The notes beneath the pieces were generated by a model, which saw only the letters and a program-made list of their open reading frames with translations, made no database searches and had not been told where the DNA came from. Positions 19,472 through 27,603 of a stretch of DNA of 64,000 bases are shown here, one piece after another (positions within the stretch are counted from its first letter, which is position 1; each line of letters starts with the position of its first letter). The position numbers were made by a program, and so were the translations under genes. The DNA lies in NCBI RefSeq assembly GCF_017832355.1, contig NZ_JAFIBY010000010.1:1-64000 (forward strand). Direction: 5' to 3'. The stretch comes from Serratia sp. PL17. GTDB taxonomy: Bacteria > Pseudomonadota > Gammaproteobacteria > Enterobacterales > Enterobacteriaceae.

Positions 19472-20766
19472 TATTCGGCTCCCGCTTTTTGGTCGCATTT
19501 ATTCGGCAGCGTCAGCGCCAGTACCGAAGCGATAGCCAGTGACACCGCCAAGCTGTAAACGCCGACGTCCTTGCTGAACAGACTGATGAGCACGCCGACC
19601 ATATAAGGGCCGCAGAAGCCGCCGAGGTTGCCGAGCGCGTTGATGACGCCGCGTGCACCGCCGGCCACTTCGGCGTTAAACAGTTTGGGAGGAATGGTCC
19701 AGAACACCCCGGCGGCAGCCTGGATAAATACACCGCAGCCGACCAGCGCCGCATACGACCACCAGATGTGCTCCTTTAGCAGCACCGACAGCGCCATACA
19801 GATGGCGAAGCAGGCCAACGGCAGCGCGACGAACACTTTGCGTTTGCCGGTGCGGTCGGAAAGGGTGGAGATAATCAGCATGCCGAAGATGGCACCGATA
19901 TAGGGCAGGATAGCCAGCATGCCGACCTGCTCCATATTGCCGTTGGTCAGCCCTTTGAGAATGGTCGGCAGCCACAGGGTGTAGCCGTAGATCCCGGTCT
20001 GGTAGAAGAAGTTCACCATGATCAACTGCCACATGATCCTGTCGCCCAGCACCCGGCGCAGTGAGGCGTTACGCACCGTTTTGCCTTTGATCAGCAGTTG
20101 TTCGTCGTGCAGGGTTTTTATCAGATAGTCTTTTTCCGCCTGCGAAATCCATTTGGCTTCCTGCGGGCGGTTGCTGATGGTGAAATACCACAGCACCATC
20201 ACGACCAGCGACAGCGCACCTTCCACCAGGAACAGCATGCGCCAGTCCCAGGCGGTGATGATCCAACCGGACAGCGGCGCGGTGAGGATGCCGGCGATCG
20301 GCACGAACATGATGACGATGGCGTTGGCGCGGCCGCGTTCTTTGTCCGGGAACCAGTTGCTGATCATGGTCAGCACCACCGGCAACATGCCGCCTTCCGA
20401 AACACCCAGCGCGAAGCGCAGGAACAGCAGTTGATACTGGTTGCTGACCAACCCGGTCAGTACCGATATCACCGCCCAGGCCAACAGCGACCAGCCGATG
20501 AATTTTTTACCGTTGCCGTACACCGCCAGCTTGCCGCCGGGCACTTGCAGGAACAGATAGCCAATAAAGAAGATGCCGCCGGCCAGACCGGCCATAGAGG
20601 CGGTGATACCGAGCTCGTCATCCATGCCACCGGGCATGGCGAAGGCGATATTTACCCGGTCCATATAGGAAATAATGCAGGTAATAAGAATAGGCGGCAC
20701 TATTCTCAACCAGCGTAATTTGGGTATTGCCTGGCTTTGGCTAACGGAAACAGAGGCTGTATTCAT
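19471..20766 (-). CDS. yiaX2: MFS transporter of the yia operon (YiaX2-like)
   Basis: A 431-residue MFS carrier of the anion:cation symporter group. ILITCIISYMDRVNIAFAMP is the first helix, and the FALGVSEGGMLPVVLTMISN segment is typical of that family. Klebsiella yia operons carry a related MFS gene, yiaX2, at this same position between yiaL and lyxK, where E. coli has the TRAP genes yiaMNO. The substrate is probably L-ascorbate or 2,3-diketo-L-gulonate. ATG 20766 follows GAAAGG at a good distance; the open frame runs 20 codons further upstream without support. A 120-nt gap containing a hairpin separates it from yiaL. Confidence 0.87.
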   Translation of the reverse strand: MNTASVSVSQSQAIPKLRWLRIVPPILITCIISYMDRVNIAFAMPGGMDDELGITASMAGLAGGIFFIGYLFLQVPGGKLAVYGNGKKFIGWSLLAWAVISVLTGLVSNQYQLLFLRFALGVSEGGMLPVVLTMISNWFPDKERGRANAIVIMFVPIAGILTAPLSGWIITAWDWRMLFLVEGALSLVVMVLWYFTISNRPQEAKWISQAEKDYLIKTLHDEQLLIKGKTVRNASLRRVLGDRIMWQLIMVNFFYQTGIYGYTLWLPTILKGLTNGNMEQVGMLAILPYIGAIFGMLIISTLSDRTGKRKVFVALPLACFAICMALSVLLKEHIWWSYAALVGCGVFIQAAAGVFWTIPPKLFNAEVAGGARGVINALGNLGGFCGPYMVGVLISLFSKDVGVYSLAVSLAIASVLALTLPNKCDQKAGAE

Positions 20767-20837
20767 ATATACACCTTTCAATATTCTGTAGGGTCGGACT
20801 TTATTGTTTTGGTTTGTTTTGGGCACAAGGGGCCCCG

Positions 20838-20863
20838 CACCGGCCCAGGGACCGGTGTTTTTT
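20838..20863 (+). terminator. Hairpin with T-run between yiaL and yiaX2, oriented against the operon
   Basis: CACCGG and CCGGTG form a stem with an 8-nt loop followed by six T on the plus strand. The operon here runs on the minus strand, so as a terminator it would act only on antisense transcription. On the sense transcript it may act as an RNA-stability or processing hairpin. Confidence 0.45.
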
Positions 20864-20885
20864 ACAGGTTATGTTTTGCCGCTAA

Positions 20886-21356
20886 TTAGACGCTAAGCAA
20901 CGCCAGCGGTATTTTCACCACCACTTTGCGAATAGCGCCGGGTTGCTGATTAATACAGGCCGGGCGATGAACATCCTGCGGGAAAAATACCGCAAAATTA
21001 CCGGGCTGCATGGTTAACCAGGATTCATCCGCGACGTCCTGATAAAAAATAATGTCGCGTTCTGCCAATAAATCCTGGTGGATCGCGTTATCGCCCCGGT
21101 CTGCCGCCACGCCGATCAATTCGGTACCGCTGACCAGAAACTGCACGTCGACATTTTGGCGGTGTACTTCAGGCCGGAGATCGCTCGGTTGATGGGTGTG
21201 CAGATCCAGCACCTGTACTACGTAGCCGTTGGCAGGATCCTGATAGCGTCCGGCGGGCAGGGCGCGGAAATCGGTGTTTTGCAGATAGGCGATGGCGTTG
21301 GCCACCGGTACCGGGTACTGCTCTGGTGAGGTATGGGCGATATGGCCGAAGATCAT
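20886..21356 (-). CDS. yiaL: YhcH/YjgK/YiaL family protein
   Basis: A 156-residue cupin-fold protein of the YhcH/YjgK/YiaL (DUF386) family. The conserved histidines in LDLHTHQPSDLRPEVHRQNVD and in FFPQDVHRP probably bind a metal. Members occur in sugar-acid and sialic-acid operons; YiaL's exact reaction is not established, but a sugar-acid isomerase or lactone-processing role is often inferred. The start ATG 21356 follows AGGAG and gives the E. coli length (155). It lies 13 nt downstream of yiaK. Confidence 0.9.
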   Translation of the reverse strand: MIFGHIAHTSPEQYPVPVANAIAYLQNTDFRALPAGRYQDPANGYVVQVLDLHTHQPSDLRPEVHRQNVDVQFLVSGTELIGVAADRGDNAIHQDLLAERDIIFYQDVADESWLTMQPGNFAVFFPQDVHRPACINQQPGAIRKVVVKIPLALLSV

Positions 21357-21369
21357 GGTTATTCTCCTG

Positions 21370-22368
21370 TTACAGCGCCTGAATACGCGCCCAGATACGA
21401 TCATCCACAGGGATGCCGTCACGCATGTTTTCCGCGTGAATACGTGGGAATTTATGGCCCGGCAGGCGAATGGCTATCTCCGGGTTATCGCGTTCGGCGC
21501 TGGTGATGTAGTCCATGATGCGCTGCAGCTTGGCATCGCGGGTGGCGCCGTCGATCAAGCGTTCGATCTCAATGGCGATGAAGACTTGCGACACGCCATA
21601 CTCTTCGCGGTTGTCTTCGGTCACTTCCGCCACTGACGATCCGCCGGAGAGCAGGGTGGCGATCATATCCAGCACGATCGACAGTGCCGATCCCTTCCAG
21701 TAGCCCATCGGCAAAATGCGTCGGTTTTCTTCAATGGTGGCCGGATCGCGTGTTAGTTGACCGTCGTTATCGAAACCGCCGTCCACCGGCAGGGTTTTAC
21801 CCGCCAGCCGGTTCAGCTCCAGCGCGCCATAGGAGAACATCGACATCGACATATCTACCATGGTGATCGGATTGCCCGGCACCGCGACGATCAACGGGTT
21901 GGTACCGATACGGCATTCTTTGGCACCCCAGGGCGGCATGACGGCAATAGAGTTGGTCCAGCAGATGCCGATATAGCCTTTCTCCGCCGCTTGCCAACCA
22001 TAACCGCCGCCGCGCATCCAGTGGTTGGCATTACGCAGTGCCACCAGGCCGATACCGTGGTTGTCGGCTAATTGCATGGCGCGATCCATCATCTTGCGTG
22101 CGGTGAGGTTACCAATACCCTGATGTGCGTCCCACTGCTCAATAGCCCCCAGCGACAGCAGCTTACTGGGCTCGGCGTTCGGCACGATATCGCCTGCGTC
22201 CAACTGCTGAATAAAGCGTGGGAAACGGTTAACGCCGTGGGAATAAACGCCGCTGGCGGAGGTGTCGGCGAACATGCCGGCACAGTCGTCGGCAGTGGCT
22301 TCCGCCACGCCTCGCGCCAGTAACACGCGTTTGAATTGCTGTTTCAGATCGGTGTAACTCACTCTCAT
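21370..22368 (-). CDS. yiaK: 2,3-diketo-L-gulonate reductase
   Basis: A 332-residue member of the malate/L-lactate dehydrogenase (type 2) family. It reduces 2,3-diketo-L-gulonate to 3-keto-L-gulonate with NADH. The sequence is near-identical to E. coli YiaK (DlgD) over long stretches such as [35 protein letters not shown] and [20 protein letters not shown], and the length is the same. It is the first gene of the seven-gene catabolic operon. Its promoter and a YiaJ-type operator lie at 22410-22473. Confidence 0.97.
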   Translation of the reverse strand: MRVSYTDLKQQFKRVLLARGVAEATADDCAGMFADTSASGVYSHGVNRFPRFIQQLDAGDIVPNAEPSKLLSLGAIEQWDAHQGIGNLTARKMMDRAMQLADNHGIGLVALRNANHWMRGGGYGWQAAEKGYIGICWTNSIAVMPPWGAKECRIGTNPLIVAVPGNPITMVDMSMSMFSYGALELNRLAGKTLPVDGGFDNDGQLTRDPATIEENRRILPMGYWKGSALSIVLDMIATLLSGGSSVAEVTEDNREEYGVSQVFIAIEIERLIDGATRDAKLQRIMDYITSAERDNPEIAIRLPGHKFPRIHAENMRDGIPVDDRIWARIQAL

Positions 22369-22409
22369 GCTGGTTCTCCGCTACGGCGCATTTGTTTGTT
22401 TTATGCTCT

Positions 22410-22442
22410 TTAAATTTCATTATGTGAAATCACATTTCAAAT
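22410..22442 (-). promoter_or_regulatory. Predicted YiaJ operator of the yiaK operon
   Basis: A 33-bp sequence made of ATTTCA-N5-TGAAAT overlapping TGAAATCACATTTCA, an exact 6-3-6 inverted repeat at 22425-22439. It is shared almost base for base with the site at 27305-27337. It lies 2 bp downstream of the predicted -10 box, so it covers the transcription start, which suits repression by the IclR-family protein YiaJ. Confidence 0.65.
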
Positions 22443-22444
22443 AA

Positions 22445-22473
22445 ATGCTATACCTGCGATTAAACGAAGTCAA
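22445..22473 (-). promoter_or_regulatory. Predicted sigma-70 promoter of the yiaK operon
   Basis: Read on the minus strand, TTGACT (22468-22473) and TAGCAT (22445-22450) are separated by exactly 17 bp. The start point would fall inside the YiaJ operator, leaving a 5' leader of about 70 nt before yiaK. Confidence 0.5.
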
Positions 22474-22624
22474 AGCGGTGCATGAGGAAATTATTTATAT
22501 AAAACAGTTGGTTAAATTAATCTGATGATTTTGTGATCGGCGGCACGTTTTCGGCCTTTGCCGTGCTTCAGGCGTGGCAAAGCAGAGCGGTTTGGGGCCA
22601 CTCTGCCTTCGCCTTTTTGACTCG

Positions 22625-23485
22625 CTAACCTCGGGTATTCAGCACCTTGCGGTATAGCGATGTGGTGGCGGTAATGTACAACTCATTGCCGTCAGGCCCA
22701 CCGAACGTGCAATTGGAGACCCGTTCCGGCACCTCTATCTTACCGAGCTGCTTTCCCTGGCTGTCGAAGATCAGTACGCCGTCGGCACAGCTGCAAAACA
22801 GATTGCCGGCTTTATCGACACAGAAACCGTCCGGGAAGCCGGGGGCTACGGTGACGAAGCGTCGTCCGGCGTTCAGTTCACGTCCGTCGACCTCATACAC
22901 ACGTAGCTCTCTGCGGCCCAGGGTCGGGAAATCGACTATCGACATATCAGCCACGTACAGCAGCGACTCATCCGGTGAGAACGCCAGGCCGTTTGGCCGT
23001 TGCAGGTCACTGGCGGCAATGTTCAGCGAGCCGTCGCGCGGATCAAAGCAGTAGAGGTAGCAGCCGATCACCTGGCTTTCAGATTTGTAGCCTTCTTCGT
23101 CACTGGTAATGCCATAGGGCGGATCGGTAAACCAGATTGTGCCGTCGGAACGTACCGCCAGGTCGTTAGGCGAGTTGAAACGCTTGCCGTCAACCCGATC
23201 GACCAGCATTTGCACCTCACCGTCGTTTTCGGTTCGGCTGATGCCGCGTCGCCCGTGTTCGCAACTGATCACGCGTCCTTCGGCATCTCGTGCATTGCCG
23301 TTGGCATAGTGCGAAGGGGAACGCCATAGGCTCAGCTCCCCCTGTCGCGACCAGCGGAACATGCGGTTGCCCTTCACGTCGCTGAACACCACCGCATCCT
23401 GCTGCGGCAGCCACACGGGGCCTTCGGCCCATATCGCCGGTGCGCACAGGCGTTCAAGCTGAGGGTCTGCCATCAGTTCGTTCAT
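22625..23485 (-). CDS. SMP-30/gluconolactonase family protein
   Basis: A 286-residue six-bladed beta-propeller of the SMP-30/gluconolactonase/LRE family, with no signal peptide, so cytosolic. Metal-ligand positions typical of the family are visible in WAEGPVW, FNSPNDLAVRSDGTIWFTDP, QRPNGLAFSPDESLLYVAD and PGFPDGFCVD. These enzymes hydrolyse sugar lactones with a divalent metal. Its place after an importer and beside the 2,3-diketo-L-gulonate operon suggests that it opens an aldonolactone, possibly an ascorbate-derived lactone. It is the last gene of the importer operon and lies 12 nt after the binding-protein gene. Confidence 0.85.
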   Translation of the reverse strand: MNELMADPQLERLCAPAIWAEGPVWLPQQDAVVFSDVKGNRMFRWSRQGELSLWRSPSHYANGNARDAEGRVISCEHGRRGISRTENDGEVQMLVDRVDGKRFNSPNDLAVRSDGTIWFTDPPYGITSDEEGYKSESQVIGCYLYCFDPRDGSLNIAASDLQRPNGLAFSPDESLLYVADMSIVDFPTLGRRELRVYEVDGRELNAGRRFVTVAPGFPDGFCVDKAGNLFCSCADGVLIFDSQGKQLGKIEVPERVSNCTFGGPDGNELYITATTSLYRKVLNTRG

Positions 23486-23497
23486 GCTGACCTCCGT

Positions 23498-24598
23498 TTA
23501 CTTCACGCCCCAGATGGCTTTGTAGTGGCCCTGATAATCATTCTGTGGGTCATACAGGTTGTTGGCACCGCCGTCGGCAGCGATATTGTCGCGAGTCACG
23601 AGGTGCGCCGGGGTCACGTAGCCGGAAGGTGGCTGCTTGGCGAAGGCGCGGTTGAACTCATCCAGCAGTTGCCAGCCGTGCAGTTTGAGTGGTTCCGGCA
23701 CCGTGGCCGACTGGCTGCCGCCGGAGCGAATACGCTGGTAGGCAGAAATAGAGCCGTCACCGGCAGAAATGCTGTAGGGGGCGTGAGTGCCACCTTTACC
23801 GGCAGTTTTCAGGGCCGGAGCCATAAAATCAAAATACAGATCGTTAATGGCCAGTGCGTACTGGAACTGGTCGCCGTATTTTTGCAGCAGGCTGAAGGTC
23901 ATGGCCGGCATGCGGTTGGCGGTATCCGCCAGCGGCGTATCGATAAACTCCACCACTTTGCAGCCACTGCATTTGCCGATTTCCTCTTTCATCACGTTGG
24001 CCTTATCCAGCGCAATCTGGTACAGCGAATCGGTAAAGATCAGCACATTGGCCTTGCCGCCGGACTGCACTACCGCATATTGCGCGGCAATGCGTGCCAC
24101 GTCGTTGGAGTCAGAGGTGACGTTATAAAACACGTCGTATTTGGCGATCGGCCCCGGCTCTGGCACCGCGTGCCAGGCGGTGAGCACAATGCCTTGCTGG
24201 ATGGCCTTTTTCAGCGGGATTTTGGCCACGTTGGGGTTCCAACCGCCGATCACGATGCCATCCGGTTTCTGGGCAATTGCCTGATTCAGTGAGGAGAGCT
24301 GATCTTTCACCGAGCCGCCGCCATCGAGCGTTTCCAGCTTCCATCCGGCGGCTTTCGCCGCCTCGCTCAGCCCTTCCTGTACGCCTTGCACGCCGCCGTT
24401 TTTCATGTCCGACGCGATAAAGATGATTTTCTTGTTGGCCTGCAATTTGGGCCCGCTGGTGGGGCCGTCCCACTGGGTCACGCTGGCGGTGGCTTTGGCG
24501 ACAGCCGCCGTAGCCTGATCGAGATAGGCATCGGCCCAGACCGGGGAGGCGGCGCTGGTCAACAGCAGGGCAGTGGGTAATATCCAAAGACGTTTCAT
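23498..24598 (-). CDS. Sugar ABC importer periplasmic binding protein (ribose type)
   Basis: A 366-residue secreted protein (signal peptide ending near VWA-DA, residue 22) with a Peripla_BP_4 domain as in ribose/xylose/AI-2 binding proteins. The N-terminal ANKKIIFIASDMKNGGVQGV strand and NQAIAQKPDGIVIGGWNP are typical of that fold. An unusual extension of about 55 residues precedes the domain. It contains a CSGC motif (in EEIGKCSGCKVV) that may form a local disulfide. It pairs with the permease and ATPase genes upstream. A sugar acid or lactone substrate is inferred from the yia context only. Confidence 0.87.
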   Translation of the reverse strand: MKRLWILPTALLLTSAASPVWADAYLDQATAAVAKATASVTQWDGPTSGPKLQANKKIIFIASDMKNGGVQGVQEGLSEAAKAAGWKLETLDGGGSVKDQLSSLNQAIAQKPDGIVIGGWNPNVAKIPLKKAIQQGIVLTAWHAVPEPGPIAKYDVFYNVTSDSNDVARIAAQYAVVQSGGKANVLIFTDSLYQIALDKANVMKEEIGKCSGCKVVEFIDTPLADTANRMPAMTFSLLQKYGDQFQYALAINDLYFDFMAPALKTAGKGGTHAPYSISAGDGSISAYQRIRSGGSQSATVPEPLKLHGWQLLDEFNRAFAKQPPSGYVTPAHLVTRDNIAADGGANNLYDPQNDYQGHYKAIWGVK

Positions 24599-24613
24599 TC
24601 TGTGAGCTCCTGG

Positions 24614-25696
24614 TTAAGGATTGATCGCTTTTTGGTTATTTTTATCAGCCGGGGTGGCTGCAGTGCGTTGTACCGCTTTTTGGTTGAGCAACCGGCGGCG
24701 CTGGGCATAGCCAGCCAGAGTGATGGACAGCAACAGCGTTGCGCCGTTGAACAGCGGTTCGACCCAGAATTCCCCGCCGAACTGCTGGATACCGGCAATG
24801 CCGATGGCAAGAATGGCGATACCGACCACGGTACCCCAGACGTTGACCCGACCGGGGCGAATGGTGGTACTGCCGAGGAAAGCGCCGACTAATGCAGGTA
24901 GCAGGTAGTCCATGCCGACGCTGGCCTGGCCAACGCCCTGCTCGGCGGCGATCAGTACACCGCTAAAACCGGTCAGGACGCTGGAGGCAATAAAGGCGCC
25001 GATAGTAAAGCGATTGACCGAAATACCGTTCAGGCGTGCGGCTGCCGGGTTGCCGCCGACGGCGTACATACAGCGGCCCAGCGGGGTGTGTTCGGTGATC
25101 AGCCACAGCACCACTGCGACGATCAACACGTAGAACGCGACGATCGGGATCCCGCCGATCTCGGTGTGGTGCAGGGCGATAAAGGCGTCTGGCAGATCGC
25201 CTACGATCTGCCGGCCGCCGGAGTGCCACAGGGCAATGGCATACAGCACGGTGCCGGAGCCGAGAGTCGCAACGAAGCTGTCAATGTCTGCCAGGGCCAC
25301 CAGAATGCCGTTCAATAAGCCGTACAGGGCGGAGATCGCGAGAACGGTGAGCACGGCCATCTGCCAAGAAAAACCGTATTCAACCTGTAACGTGATGGCC
25401 AGGATATGCCATAGCACGATGCCAAAACCGACGTTAAGGTCGATTTTCCCGACGATCATCGGGATGGTGGCTGCCAGTGCCAACAGCGCGATCTTGGCTT
25501 TGCTGGAGAGGATCGCTTGCAGCGTTAGCATCGACGCGAACGAAGGGGTGATCAGTGAAAACAGGATCACCAACCCAATGCACAGCAGCAGTAGGCCGTA
25601 GCGTGTGAGCACCTGCATCAGCCACGGGCCGGCACCGTCTTGCGACAGGCTGACTCTTTGCTCCAGTGCCGTTGATTTAACAGATGTTTTAGACAT
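24614..25696 (-). CDS. Sugar ABC importer permease (RbsC type)
   Basis: A 360-residue inner membrane protein with about ten hydrophobic segments and the RbsC-family signatures GGNPAAARLNGISVNRF and GVGQASVGMDYLLPALVGAFLGS. Two copies would form the channel for the sugar delivered by the neighbouring binding protein. It overlaps the ATPase gene by 8 nt, and 15 nt separate it from the binding-protein gene. The C-terminal tail of about 25 polar residues is longer than in RbsC. Confidence 0.88.
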   Translation of the reverse strand: MSKTSVKSTALEQRVSLSQDGAGPWLMQVLTRYGLLLLCIGLVILFSLITPSFASMLTLQAILSSKAKIALLALAATIPMIVGKIDLNVGFGIVLWHILAITLQVEYGFSWQMAVLTVLAISALYGLLNGILVALADIDSFVATLGSGTVLYAIALWHSGGRQIVGDLPDAFIALHHTEIGGIPIVAFYVLIVAVVLWLITEHTPLGRCMYAVGGNPAAARLNGISVNRFTIGAFIASSVLTGFSGVLIAAEQGVGQASVGMDYLLPALVGAFLGSTTIRPGRVNVWGTVVGIAILAIGIAGIQQFGGEFWVEPLFNGATLLLSITLAGYAQRRRLLNQKAVQRTAATPADKNNQKAINP

Positions 25697-27242
25697 GACC
25701 CACCTCAGATTCTAACGTTGTCACGGGCGTTTCCCCGGCGCTGGCAGAAGCCAGTTCCAATAAATTGGCGAATGACACCTGCTGATTTTTCAATTCGCCG
25801 ACCACTTTCCCCCGGTTGAACACCAGCGCGCGATTGCAGATATGGGCGATCTCCTCAAAGTCGTTGGAGATCACCAACACCGCTACGCCTTCCGCCAGGG
25901 ATTTATTTAAAAGATGATAGATTTCTGCCCGAGCACCGACGTCTACGCCTGCGGTAGGGTCTTCCAGGATCAGCAGCGGAGCGCCCAGATGCATCCAGCG
26001 CGCCATTACCACCTTTTGTTGGTTACCGCCGGACAGGGCACTGATATCGATATTGACATCCTTGGGCCGTACGTCGAACAGCTGCACTTTCCACCAGCTG
26101 GCGCCGATCTCGGCCCGGCGGCTGTAGCGCGACAACAGTTTGTGGCCGCTGGCGCAGGGGTTGATAAACAGGTTTTCACGCACGCTCATCGACATCACCA
26201 GGCTCTCGCCGGTGCGGTCGCCCGCCACCAGCGAAACCCCGCAGGCCATCGCTTGCTGCGGGCTCGCGGCGGTATAGGCCCGGTCGCGAAAGCGGATTTC
26301 ACCCTCGTCGGCGTGACGTAGGCCGAACAGTAAGCGGCCAATTTCTTCCTGTCCGGCACCGCGTAGGCCAGCCAGCGCCAACATTTCGCCGGGTTGCAGG
26401 CTGAAGCTGACCGGGCCGATATCGCCCACGGTGACGTTATTGAGCTGCAGGACCGGCGGGCGATTTTCCGGTAAGGGTTCGCGTTGATCGTCTGCCATGG
26501 CTTCGCCCACGATCATCTGCACCAGATCACGCAGTGAGTAATCAGCGGTATTGCCACCCGCGACGTAACGTCCGTCACGCATTACGCAAACGCGATCGGC
26601 GATCTCGATCACTTCATCCAACCTATGGGTGACATAAATCATGCCGACTTTTTTGTCGCGCAGCCGGTTGATCACGGCAAACAGGTGACGTACGTCGTTG
26701 GCAGGCAGCGAGGCTGTGGGTTCATCCAACACCAGCAGCTCTGCGTTAACCGCCACGGCCCGGGCGATTGCCAGCAAGGATTTCTCGGTACGCGACAGTT
26801 CGAAGACTCTGGCGTCGGGATCCAAGGCGATGCCGACATCCTGAAGTGCCTGAACGGCACGGCGGCGAATGGCACGCCAGTCGATCAGGCCGAAGCGGCG
26901 TGGAAAACCCATAACCAGTGCCATATTTTCCGCTACCGTCATCCATTCGATCAGCCCGAGATCCTGATGAATAAAGGCAATAGGCTGGCGGCTGTCACTT
27001 TTTATCGCAGCGGCGGAGGCTATGCTGTTCCCTTGAAACCGGATGTCGCCGCTATCACGTGGGTAAACCCCGGCCAGCACTTTGATCAGTGTCGATTTGC
27101 CGGCGCCATTTTCGCCCAGCAGGGCCAGGACTTCGCCTGGCATCACCTGCAGACTCACGTCATTCACCGCGACGTTGCCGCCAAAGCGCTTAACAATATG
27201 GCTGAGGGTAAGAATGGGTTGTTCCGCATTATCTGGTGTCAT
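25689..27242 (-). CDS. Sugar ABC importer ATPase, two fused domains (RbsA type)
   Basis: A 517-residue protein with two ABC domains. Domain 1 has Walker A GENGAGKST and Walker B LLVLDEPTAS, but its signature reads LSRTEKS instead of LSxGxxQ. Domain 2 has a good signature LSGGNQQK, a degenerate Walker A (GLRGAGQEE) and a Walker B reading LILEDPTAGVD, with the usual Asp-Glu order reversed. RbsA-type proteins are naturally asymmetric, so one working site is expected. ATG 27242 follows AGGGG; an ATG eight codons upstream is possible. It is the first gene of the importer-lactonase operon. Confidence 0.87.
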   Translation of the reverse strand: MTPDNAEQPILTLSHIVKRFGGNVAVNDVSLQVMPGEVLALLGENGAGKSTLIKVLAGVYPRDSGDIRFQGNSIASAAAIKSDSRQPIAFIHQDLGLIEWMTVAENMALVMGFPRRFGLIDWRAIRRRAVQALQDVGIALDPDARVFELSRTEKSLLAIARAVAVNAELLVLDEPTASLPANDVRHLFAVINRLRDKKVGMIYVTHRLDEVIEIADRVCVMRDGRYVAGGNTADYSLRDLVQMIVGEAMADDQREPLPENRPPVLQLNNVTVGDIGPVSFSLQPGEMLALAGLRGAGQEEIGRLLFGLRHADEGEIRFRDRAYTAASPQQAMACGVSLVAGDRTGESLVMSMSVRENLFINPCASGHKLLSRYSRRAEIGASWWKVQLFDVRPKDVNIDISALSGGNQQKVVMARWMHLGAPLLILEDPTAGVDVGARAEIYHLLNKSLAEGVAVLVISNDFEEIAHICNRALVFNRGKVVGELKNQQVSFANLLELASASAGETPVTTLESEVGHV

Positions 27243-27304
27243 GTGATGCGCCCCTGGTACCTGCATACGCGATCGGCGTGTGCGAACTGGTGTTTATATC
27301 GTCA

Positions 27305-27337
27305 TTAAATTTCAATATACGAAATTCAATTTCAAAA
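27305..27337 (-). promoter_or_regulatory. Predicted YiaJ operator of the importer-lactonase operon
   Basis: This matches the 33-bp site at 22410-22442 at 25 of 33 positions in one ungapped alignment, keeping all three ATTTC/GAAAT half-sites and their spacing. It directly abuts the predicted -10 box at 27338-27343, the same arrangement as upstream of yiaK. The implied regulator is YiaJ, encoded divergently 267 bp away. Confidence 0.65.
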
Positions 27338-27366
27338 ATAATATGCCGAACGCCGATCTAAAGCAA
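27338..27366 (-). promoter_or_regulatory. Predicted sigma-70 promoter of the importer-lactonase operon
   Basis: Read on the minus strand, TTGCTT (27361-27366) and TATTAT (27338-27343) are 17 bp apart. The -10 box has 5 of 6 consensus bases; the -35 box is weak. Confidence 0.5.
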
Positions 27367-27603
27367 AGCCAGACGGTTTTTAATTGTTGTTTTAAAACAA
27401 TGCGTTATTTGTCTCTTTGCGGAATTGTGACGTATAACTCACTTCGGCGGTTAGCGAAATGTTGCGCATTTTTAACCCACTACGGACAATGAAACGGCGT
27501 TCCGTCTTCACCTGATGCGGGCCTTGGGGTAACATTCCCGGCAAAGAGCCCGCTTACCACGCCGTGGCGTTGGCTGGCGGCTCGACACTGGAGAAATTGC
27601 GCT

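Larger units (their letters stand above)
27243..27603. other. Divergent control region between the importer operon and yiaJ
   Basis: 361 bp without a gene. It holds the importer promoter and YiaJ-type operator (listed separately) and a perfect 14-bp palindrome, TTGTTTTAAAACAA, at 27387-27400. The palindrome could be an autoregulatory site for yiaJ. The yiaJ promoter itself is not clear. Confidence 0.5.

Noticed and set aside
22424-22436. TGTGAAATCACA in the yiaK control region as a CRP site
   Set aside because: The two half-sites are 2 bp apart instead of 6, so the spacing is wrong for CRP. The bases are better explained by the YiaJ-type operator shared with 27305-27337.
27427-27446. TGTGA followed by TCAC upstream of yiaJ as a CRP site
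   Set aside because: The spacer is 8 bp instead of 6, and the second half is incomplete.
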